DNA from: Gnetum montanum
Lineage: Eukaryota; Streptophyta; Gnetopsida; Gnetales; Gnetaceae
Length of the DNA stretch: 35,007 nucleotides
Assembly: GCA_015680685.1 (NCBI GenBank)
Contig: MNCI01016148.1
Span: 77,939 to 112,945 of the forward strand
Reading direction: 5' to 3'
How positions within the stretch are numbered: the first letter of the stretch is position 1; each line of letters begins with the position of its first letter. Under the pieces are notes generated by a model. It ran no database searches, was not told the DNA's origin, and worked only from the letters and a program-made list of their open reading frames with translations. Below are positions 28,050-35,007 of this stretch, piece by piece. The position numbers and the translations under genes were made by a program.

Positions 28050-29700
28050 AACTTAGAAAACATCAATTGGGGGAAGTTGGAAATCCCCAAGAAATTTAAA
28101 CAAGAGCCCCTAAAGCTAAAACCAGTGCCCACCGGTATGGAATACACGTTCCTTAAGAATGGAAAATCGGTAATCATCAACACGAGACTTTCTCCACAAC
28201 AAAAAGAAAGTTTTCTCAAGGTAATAAACAAGTGGTCAAAAGCCTTTGCCTGGTCATATCCAGAATTAACTGGAATAGATCCTAGGACATGCCAGCATAG
28301 GATTTACACTGACTCCTCCATGAAGCCTCAAAAACAACCACAGAGGCTATTTAACCCAAAGTTGAAGCAATTTGTAAAAGAAGAAATTGAATAGCTTCTA
28401 AAAGCTAGGTTCATATACCCCATTGCTAATAGTGAATGGGTTAGCCCCTTAGTAATCATGCCTAAAAAGGGAGGCAAATGGAGGGTGTGCATAGATTTTA
28501 GGTTGCTAAACTTGGCAACATTCAAGGATCACTTTCCGTTGCCATTTGTTGACCAAGTCTTAGACACAATCATAGGGCATCGCTATTATAGTTTTCTAGA
28601 TGGCTATAGCAGATACAACCAAATACAAATAGCCTTAGAAGACCAAGCCAAAACTACGTTAACCAATCCTTGGGGAACGTTTGCATACAAATAAATGTCG
28701 TTTGGCTTGTGTAATGCCCCTACCACGTTTCAACACTTAGTTCTAAGCATATTCTAGTAGCAGATAAGAAATTGTGTGGAAGTCTTTATGGATGACTTCT
28801 CCACTTACGAAGAAATTTTTGATCAAGCCTTGGACCAGTTAGAGTAAGTGTTGAAAAGATGTGTAGAGACTAATCTAAGGCTCAACTGGTAGAAAAGAAA
28901 TTTAATGATCCAAGAAGGAATAGTACTTGGGCATAAAATTTCACATGCAGGGATAGAGGTAGACCCTAAGAAAATCAAGGTCACCCAAGGAATTACCCAC
29001 CAACCAGAAACTATCAAAGACATTTGATCATTCCTTGGACACATTGGCTACTATAGGAGATTCATAGAGAACTTTTTAAAGGTTGCCAAACCATTGGTAG
29101 AGTTAACGGAAAAGGATGTACCCTTCGAGTGGACTAGGGAATGTGAACTAGCCTTCCAAACTTTGAAGAAGAAGCTGGTGGAAACACCCATTCTACAAGC
29201 TCTTGACTGATCCAAATGGTTCCATGTCACGACTGATGTGTCCAACTATGCCTTAGGAGCCGTACTTACATAGTTAGATGATAAAAAACATCCTTATTAC
29301 ATCCACTGTGCAAGTAGAAGTATAGCTGGTGCACAACTTAACTACACTACTATCGAAAAAGAATTAATGGCTATAGTGTTTACACTAGAAAAATTTAGGC
29401 ACTATGTATTAGGATACAAAGTATTCATACACACAGATCATAGTGCAATCTTGTTCCTCATGAATAAGTCAATGGTAAGCCCCCATATTATAGAATGACT
29501 AGTAATCCTACAAGAGTTTGATCTAACAATAATCGATCGTAAAGGCACCCATAATGTAGTTGCCGATCATTTATCTCAGTTGCATAGGGAAAGCAAAGAG
29601 GACGAGTATCCTATTTTTGATCACTTCCTTGATGAGTTCCTCTTTGCCGGTGTAGTGAATGACCAATCACCCATGGAGACAAACTAGTACAATAGCATTC
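28050..29700 (+). pseudogene. Element D reverse transcriptase and RNase H, broken
   Basis: The connector FAWSYPELTGIDPRTCQHRIYTD leads to PKKGGKWRVCIDFRLLN, FLDGYSRYNQIQIA and PWGTFAYK, then a stop, FGLCNAPTTFQ and the catalytic VFMDDFSTY near 28784-28810. Then IVLGHKISHAGIEVDP and SFLGHIGYYRRFIENF. RNase H (29215-29640): DVSNYALGAVLT, EKELMAIVFTLEKFRHYVLGYKVFIHTDHSA, VILQEFDLTIIDRKGTHNVVADHLSQ. The first RNase H Asp appears intact. About ten in-frame stops, no frameshift. CGA to TGA in DIRSFLGH is visible by comparison with A, which keeps CGA. Confidence 0.9.
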
Positions 29701-29729
29701 TGACCTATCTCCTTACCCAAAAAACACCA

Positions 29730-31034
29730 CAAGACTTAGACCTTAAGAAGAAACAACAGTTTCTTCATAAAGCCAAGTACTTTATGGAAATCAATGGACA
29801 ACTTTACAAAGTATGTTCCGATGGCTTGGTTCGATGGTGTGTTCCCGATGGAGATCAACTGAGAGTTCTCCAAGATGCTCATGAGGGCCCTTGTGGGGGT
29901 CACTATGCTGGGAGATGAATGGCTATTAAGATTCTTCTTACAAGATATTATTGGCCTACCAATTCTGGGACACCCATCAATTCGTCCAATCTTGTGAGCG
30001 TTGTCAACGTGATGGGGGAGTGACTGCTAGAATGGAGGGTCTGCAACAATGGATTCAACCATTAGAACCCTTTGACATTTGGGGAATCAATTTCATGGGG
30101 ACCATTACACCAATGTCCAATGGAAAAGCATACATCATAGTTTTTGTAGACTACTTAACAAAATGGGCTGAAGTAGCTGTTATTAAAGATTGCACATCAT
30201 CTATAGCTACCCGATTTTTTCAACAACAAGTCATCAACAGGTTTGATGTGCCACGTGCACTTATCTTAGATAATGGTACACACTTTACAGGTGCAACTTT
30301 TTGAAAGTTAATTCAATGCTTAGGGGTTGAGTACAAATTGACTACACCATACCACCCTCAAGCAAACGGTCAAGCCGAGGTCACCAACAGGGAGATTACT
30401 AAGATATTGACTAGAACCATTAGCAAGTATAGGCAAGACTGGAGCACTAAACTAAATGATGATCTTTGGGCATGCCACTCCACATGGAAACTCCCTATAG
30501 GCTACTCTCCCTAAGAGTTAGTGTATGGAAAACTTCCAATGCTCCCTATCCAAAATGAGCTCTGTACACTAGCCACAACATGCAACCTTAACATTGACCT
30601 CGATCTAGCACAAGAAAAAAGGTTGATGACTCTTAACTTGCTAGATGAGAACCAATTAGCTGCCCTATCTTCTAATGAGTTGCACAAGGCATTTAATAAA
30701 CATAGGTCATAACTTGAAAATTAGGAGAGTTAAGTACCAACCAGGAGATAAGGTTCTCTACTAGAACACCACACATGTATCACAACGTACCAAATTTTAA
30801 ACATTGTGGGAGGGACCTTACATTATCAATGCAACTTTTCCTTCAGGGGCCATGACCATATATAAATATGAGAGCCCAAATAAGAGATTGTTAGTCAATG
30901 TGCAAGAAACAAAACCTTTCCATGTGTTTAGGTCAGCCAGAACATATGCTACCTTTGTAAGTGGGCAGCCTTGCTCATTATTTCAGATCTCCTCCTTCCA
31001 ATTCAGTCATGGGGGAGATGGCCACCCTTGCTAA
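29730..31034 (+). pseudogene. Element D integrase, broken by two frameshifts
   Basis: Zinc-binding region with HEGPCGGHYAG and CERCQRDGG, split by a one-base shift near 29960. Core: WGINFMGTITP (Asp to Asn upstream of the core), catalytic Asp in VFVDYLTKW, Asp in ILDNGTHF, Glu in NGQAEVTNREI, so the DD35E triad is present. DLWACHSTWKLPIGYSP and ELVYGKLPMLP follow. A second shift near 30712 precedes the C-terminal part: RRVKYQPGDKVLY, LWEGPYIINATFPSG, ending SHGGDGHPC and TAA at 31032-31034. Confidence 0.9.
31007..31016 (+). other. Inner polypurine-like G-run at the pol end of element D
   Basis: TCATGGGGGAG lies in the last pol codons, matching the inner run of C and, by position, the LTR-abutting tract of A. 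The terminal tract of D (TCATGGGGGTA, 32932-32942) repeats the same core. Confidence 0.6.
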
Positions 31035-32931
31035 TCATTAAAGACCCTTAGTTCTTTCTAAATTTTTTTTTTACACATTTTTTTGTTTTGCACATTTCTT
31101 TAATCTTTCTTGTTTTTGTTTTACACCATCATTCATATTTTTACCATTTCTTTATGTGATTACTTTATTTTGTTCATCACCCAATAAGTGTTCATGATGG
31201 TGGTATGAATAATATCATATCAATTGCTAATGTTTGGATTTTACCTTTGAAGTACAATGTTGACGTTAAGGTATGGTTCTTTTGATTAAATAGGCAATGA
31301 GTCCACGCCATTCATACATTCATAAAATCCCATGGTCTCCCTTGGCTTGGAACTGTATAGTCCCTTTCTTTAATAAAACTATTAACGAATTGGTGATTGG
31401 GTATTTCTCAAACTAAGGAAAGACTCAAAGGAGGAAAAGGGTGTGACTTCAAAGGGATTCTATGCATTTGTATTAGCTATTCTCTTAAGTGCTTGGATGC
31501 TTTTTCTTTGGGTTTTCCGCCATTCCGAACATTCATCAAATCACCAGAAGCTGAGTTCATAAAAATAAGTCTTTGCATGATGTGGTTCTCACGCGAAGAA
31601 CACAAAAAAATAGTGAGAATTCAAAGCACACCCATTATACACAATAATGATCTTGGGCTACATGCGCTGGTTATGGCACTCGAAAGACATGTTACCCATG
31701 CCTGAAGGTTCCCTCTAACTAAGGCCCCTTCTCGCTTCCTAGTTCTCCATCTTGCTCTCCTTGGAATGGTGGTGACTTTTTGTGAAGGCATTCTTGTTTC
31801 TCTAAGAAGATGGGTTGGTCACATGTGTTGATGCGAGATCACTGAATGTGGTTGGTTTGAGTCCAGATTTGGAATGAGTTCTACTCACTCATAGTAACCA
31901 TGAAACACACAAGAGACTTTACACAACCTTTTTTTTGGGTTTCCATTTCATTCTCTCCTCTCCATCTTTCTTTTCCATTTCTCACCTCATTGTCGATTTT
32001 ATCATTAGTTTGTATCTTGATTGATGCATTGTTCTTCCTTGGTAATTTCTTGTGGGTAAATTTTTAAACCTTGCTTCCCAATGACATTCCTAGAGCCTAC
32101 AGACTCTTTGGTTTGTGGGTCTATTAGGGCACTAAGGGCATGAGCCTGCTTTGGGGAGGACCCACTGGCATTCCTCTTTGGTGCACTTGTTAACTTCTTT
32201 CCCTTAAACATTTCCTACAATCACCAATTTTTGTTTCATCCCCATCCATGACATCCATTTTATTGACGTTGCCATTGTTTCTTTTTCTCCACCTTTCTTA
32301 TTGCTTATCTTTCTCCACCCTTTCACTACCAGAAGTCTGCACTTAGTCATGGGGGCCTGGGCACAAAATTTTTTTTCAGTTTTTCCTAACCCCTACACCT
32401 TAGGTAGTCACTAGTGTTAAAACTCCAGAATCAGTATCTGCCATAATCACAACTCAGCTAATGCACTTCACATCAAGGCAAGGTATCAACTACATTGTGA
32501 TTTATCTATCCTCACTCATTTGTAATTGTATTGTGTGTGTGTGGATGATAATCATACAAAAATGGACTAGGTCTGGAGGATGCACTCAGGATGGACCGGA
32601 ATTGGAACATTCACGAAAGGAGCAAGATTGGTGGCCTGGCTATGGATCAACAACAACATGTGCAATATTGGCATCGACAACAACATGTCTCATTCTCTTC
32701 TCTCTCTCTCTCTCCTTCTTCTCTTCCAGCTACCAAATAAGGCTAGATGTCATTTATGTATAGTGTTCACTTTTGTGATCATGAACACTAATGCTATCAT
32801 GTCTTATATTGTTGATTCGTTCATTGGGCACGCTGAGTCAGTCATTCCATTCCACTATTAATAGTCATTTAGTCAATATTCCCATACCTTCCCAATATTT
32901 TGAAAGGAACTCGAGGATGAGTTTCATTCAT
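31035..32931 (+). other. Element D 3' module between pol and the 3' LTR
   Basis: It opens with a T-rich tract (31060-31170) and continues without a sustained sense frame; the longest sense open frame (31397-31705) has no recognisable domain. The module aligns with 13691-15521 of C. A short CT repeat (about 32694-32716) lies within it, and it ends CTCGAGGATGAGTTTC before the polypurine tract. The antisense frame is listed separately. Confidence 0.75.
32005..32444 (-). pseudogene. Antisense reading frame in the 3' module of element D, decayed
   Basis: Opposite to gag-pol. A start ATGGCAGATACT at 32444 is conserved in C. The open part (32211-32005) reads APKRNASGSSPKQAHAL, DPQTKESVGSRNVIG and YPQEITKEEQ, and ends at a TAA shared in position with C. 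One frame change and a stop lie between start and block. In all it would make a protein of about 145 residues. It sits where antisense ORFs are known in Tat-group elements. No domain recognised. Confidence 0.5.
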
Positions 32932-32942
32932 TCATGGGGGTA
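32932..32942 (+). other. Element D terminal polypurine tract
   Basis: TCATGGGGGTA directly precedes the 3' LTR TGATGA. It would prime plus-strand DNA synthesis. Confidence 0.75.
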
Positions 32943-33588
32943 TGATGAACTGTGATATCGTGTACATGATATCGCATCTGCGATATCAAATCAACCATGC
33001 TATATTGAATACCTGATATCACGGCCTGTCTCCTTATCTATAAATAAGAGGCAGTGCCCTTGGTTTCCACAATTAGAAGTTAGTCCCTTAGCCAAACTCT
33101 TGCCATTTTCTCCCTCCAAAGTTAGAATTATTTCTGCATGCCCGTAGTAGAAGTCATAGAGTGAACGGATCTTTATTCGAGCATTGTGTACCTGAGCACA
33201 CTTTGTGTACGACAATAAAGAGGAACTTTATGATAAACCTTACAGCATACAAAATAGATTAATTAGTGTTAATTATTATTTAATGCTTTCATAGTTAATT
33301 AATGATTTCTCTCACCCTACAACTCTCTTAGTTAAATACACTCAGTACGACCGCTTTGAGCATGCGTGTGGTGCTTGGTAACCCAGTAACAATTAGCGTT
33401 TGGTAATCCTAGTAGCATTGCATTAGTTCAAGATGTGTACAACAAGTGGGAACGGATACTGGTGCTAGGAGTACTTAGAACTTCATTAATGAATAGTTAA
33501 ATTAAATTAGTTACTTAATTATCTCTCTCTTCCCTCCTTGTTAGCACAGGATATAAAACACATAAAAGCCATAAAAATCATATGCCTC
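32943..33588 (+). repeat. Element D 3' LTR, first 646 bp (truncated by element E)
   Basis: It aligns with 23830 onward up to ATGCCTC at 33582-33588. In the 5' LTR the next bases are AAGCTTACTT, but here the sequence switches abruptly to TGAAACACCAC. AATAAA at 33214-33219 is conserved. Confidence 0.93.
32954..33046 (+). promoter_or_regulatory. U3 promoter array of element D 3' LTR: five cores plus TATA box
   Basis: Cores start at 32954 (GATATC), 32968 (GATATC), 32982 (GATATC), 33001 (TATATT) and 33015 (GATATC): steps 14, 14, 19, 14. Then an 18-bp gap to TATAAATA at 33039-33046. Cores 2 and 5 are intact here where the 5' copy is mutated, so the ancestral array can be read from the pair. Confidence 0.82.
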
Positions 33589-33826
33589 TGAAACACCACA
33601 AAATTCTGAGCTTAGTACCTCTCCAACAAGAATCGAGCTAAGTCATGATGCTCCCCAGCATGACTGAAGCTTGAGGGCCTCACAGACAACTTCAAGTAGA
33701 GTCAAACTCAACAAGAAACAGTTCCCTGGGAACCACAGAAGACTACAATGACATCTGGCATCAAGCTTGGCAAATCTTGAGCTCAAAATACTTGGTTTTC
33801 ACTAAGTATGCATCTTGTATGTTGGC

Positions 33827-34461
33827 CTATACATGCCCAGCATAGAGCCCAGCGTAGAGAGACTTTTGGGCCCCAAAAATAAGTCAAAACATGCCATAAC
33901 TGAGCATCTGGACCCCCCAAGACCTTCCCCAGGGTTCCTAGCAGCTCTCAGGCACTTGAAAATCAAATTTTGGGCTCCAAATGATGGTCTTTCATTCCTC
34001 TACGCCCAGCGTAGAGAGACTTTTGGCCCCCAAAAATGAGTCAAAACATGCTAGAACTGAGTGTCTAGACCCCCCAGGACCTTCCCTAGGGTCCCCAGTA
34101 GCTCTCAGGCACTTGAAAATCAAATTTTGGGCTCCAAATGATGGTCTTTCATTCCTCTACACCCAGCGTAGAGAGAATTTTGGGCCCCAAAAATGAGTCA
34201 AAACATGCCAGAATGTCTGGACCCCCCAGGACCTTCCCCAGGGTCCCCAGTAGCTCTCAGGCACTTGAAAATCAAATTTTGGGCTCCAAATGATGGTCTT
34301 TCATTCCTCTACGCCCAACGTAGAGCCCAGCGTAGAGCAACTTTTGGGCCCCAGAAATGAGTCAAAACATGCCAGAACTGCCCCCAAGACCTTTCCCAAG
34401 GTTCCCAGTAGCTCTCAGGCACCCGAAAATCAAGTTTTGACCTTAAAATGAAGCATTTTCA
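33827..34461 (+). repeat. Tandem repeat, four copies of an about 155-bp unit
   Basis: Units begin near 33827 (variant), 34000, 34157 and 34309, spacings of 157 and 152. Each holds CTACGCCCAGCGTAGAG, a hairpin-forming inverted repeat, then TTTTGGGCCCCAAAAAT (another near-palindrome), GAGTCAAAACATG, a C-rich ACCCCCCAGGACC and CAGTAGCTCTCAGGCAC. The last copy is the most diverged. Unit-length open frames here are by-products of the repeats. Confidence 0.92.
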
Positions 34462-34463
34462 TG

Positions 34464-34755
34464 TGTATACGCTGGGTACATTTTTGGTGTACGCTGGCAT
34501 CTTGTATGCTGGCATCCATGTACGCTGGCATGCTGTACGCTAGCATCCATGTACGCTGGCATGCTGTACGCTGGCATGTTGTACGCTGGCATCTTGTACG
34601 CTGGAATCCATGTACGCTGGCATCCTATACGCTAGCATCCTATACGCTGGCATCCTATACGCTAGCATCCTGTACGCTGACATCCATGTACTCTAGCATG
34701 TTGTATGCTGGCATCCTGTACGCTGGCATCCATGTACGCTGGCATGTTTTACGTT
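34464..34755 (+). repeat. Minisatellite, about 18 copies of a 15-16-bp unit
   Basis: The unit is close to GTACGCTGGCATCCAT, with variants GTACGCTGGCATGCT and ATACGCTAGCATCCT. The core TACGCTGG is the reverse complement of CCAGCGTA inside the neighbouring 155-bp repeat. Single copies recur downstream of the TATA box near 34923 and 34940. The long open frame across it is a translation of the repeat. Confidence 0.92.
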
Positions 34756-34830
34756 GTACAGTTGTAATTTTCTTTCGCACCCGTTCAACGCGCCACGTGT
34801 CACCCAACCTGAGTCTAACGTCTAAACTTG

Positions 34831-34838
34831 TATAAAAA
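34831..34838 (+). promoter_or_regulatory. TATA box of candidate LTR E
   Basis: TATAAAAA lies after the minisatellite and a GC-richer stretch containing CCACGTGTCA, a G-box-like CACGTG (about 34793-34798). It supports reading the region as a promoter-bearing U3. Downstream is A/G-rich sequence without coding potential. Confidence 0.5.
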
Positions 34839-35007
34839 CCCCAATTTTTCATTAGAGTATGGCAATTTTGAGCAAAAAATCAGAGAAAAAAAGAGATGTT
34901 GAGAACCAGAGCAGAGAACCTTGTATGCTGGACAACCCTGTATGCTGAGCATACAGCCTCTACGCTGTGCCTACGGTTTGAACCAGCCCACAGTCATCCC
35001 TGCATCC

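Larger units (their letters stand above)
23830..33588 (+). mobile_element. Element D: decayed Athila-like retrotransposon, 3' LTR truncated by element E
   Basis: Plus-strand order: 5' LTR (822 bp), decayed tRNA-Asp PBS, gag, protease, RT, RNase H, integrase, inner G-run, 1.9-kb 3' module, polypurine tract, 3' LTR (first 646 bp). It is the best-preserved relative of C. Gag and pol share one reading frame from 24783 to about 29960 with stops but no frameshift. About 30 differences in the first 293 aligned LTR bases, about 27 of them transitions, give near 10% divergence. It inserted into the gag-like part of B; the five bases before it are CATAG. Confidence 0.93.
33589..35007 (+). mobile_element. 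Element E: candidate start of a long LTR inserted in the 3' LTR of D
   Basis: The sequence starts TGAAACACCAC exactly where D is cut. About 1240 bp later there is a TATA box (TATAAAAA, 34831-34838). The region between consists of tandem repeats, the usual layout of a very long retrotransposon U3. No open frame has a domain, and the internal region and other LTR lie beyond the window, so the type (Copia or gypsy) is unknown. If correct, GCCTC (33584-33588) should recur after its far end, followed by AAGCTTACTT. Confidence 0.55.

Noticed and set aside
31397-31705. Envelope-like sense ORF in the 3' module of D, as known in some Athila elements
   Set aside because: No signal peptide or membrane pattern I could defend, and the frame is not kept in element C; the antisense frame is better conserved.
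33815-34196. Two similar open frames in tandem
   Set aside because: They are reading frames through successive 155-bp repeat units, so their similarity reflects the DNA repeat.
33827-34755. CRISPR-like array
   Set aside because: Units are contiguous and degenerate with no unique spacers, and the context is a plant LTR.
34461-34835. 124-codon open frame
   Set aside because: It is the translation of the 15-16-bp minisatellite and has no independent coding signal.

Overview
The window is a plant (seed plant) repeat-rich intergenic region made almost wholly of decayed, nested LTR retrotransposons of the Ty3/gypsy superfamily. I see no intact gene and no convincing host gene. Evidence for a plant nuclear genome: non-chromodomain gypsy polyproteins of Athila/Tat type, primer-binding sites complementary to the 3' end of tRNA-Asp, and decay dominated by C-to-T and G-to-A changes as expected from cytosine methylation. 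The species cannot be fixed from the sequence; a gymnosperm or an angiosperm both fit.

Layout. Element A (minus strand, about 1-6811) is an Athila-like element whose 3' LTR is cut by the window start; it has gag, protease, RT, RNase H and integrase remnants, a perfect tRNA-Asp PBS and a 911-bp 5' LTR. Bases 6812-8620 are unassigned flank with one 112-bp tandem duplication. Element B (minus strand) is a different gypsy lineage. It runs leftwards from 23829 to a candidate 3' LTR at 8621-9300, with gag-like sequence, retropepsin, an archaeal-type RNase H, RT (YLDD), a second RNase H and integrase. Its archaeal-type RNase H is split by element C (12843-22418, minus strand, 9576 bp), an Athila-like element with paired 829/830-bp LTRs and a perfect 5-bp target duplication ATAGA. 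Element D (plus strand, from 23830) is a close relative of C, inserted in the gag-like part of B. Its 3' LTR is cut at 33588 by what looks like the start of a further long LTR, element E (33589 to the window end), whose U3 is filled with tandem repeats. Insertion order: B, then C and D, then E; A is independent.

Within A, C and D the parts form normal retrotransposon machinery: LTR promoter, tRNA primer site, gag capsid, protease, RT/RNase H, integrase, polypurine tract. All are broken by stops, frameshifts or deletions. C and D have an extra 1.9-kb module between pol and the 3' LTR, bounded by two similar G-runs and carrying a conserved antisense reading frame; A lacks it and its LTR starts exactly at the inner G-run.

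The most interesting signal is in the short U3 of all six readable LTRs of A, C and D. Upstream of a TATAAATA-like box, at a constant 18-19 bp, lies an array of 6-bp palindrome-like cores at a strict 14-bp pitch, always with one 19-20 bp step after the second core. Core sequence differs by family (GATATC in C and D; GTCGAC/GTATAC in A) and copy number varies (4, 5, 7, 8), while the geometry is retained. This looks like a phased promoter/enhancer array.
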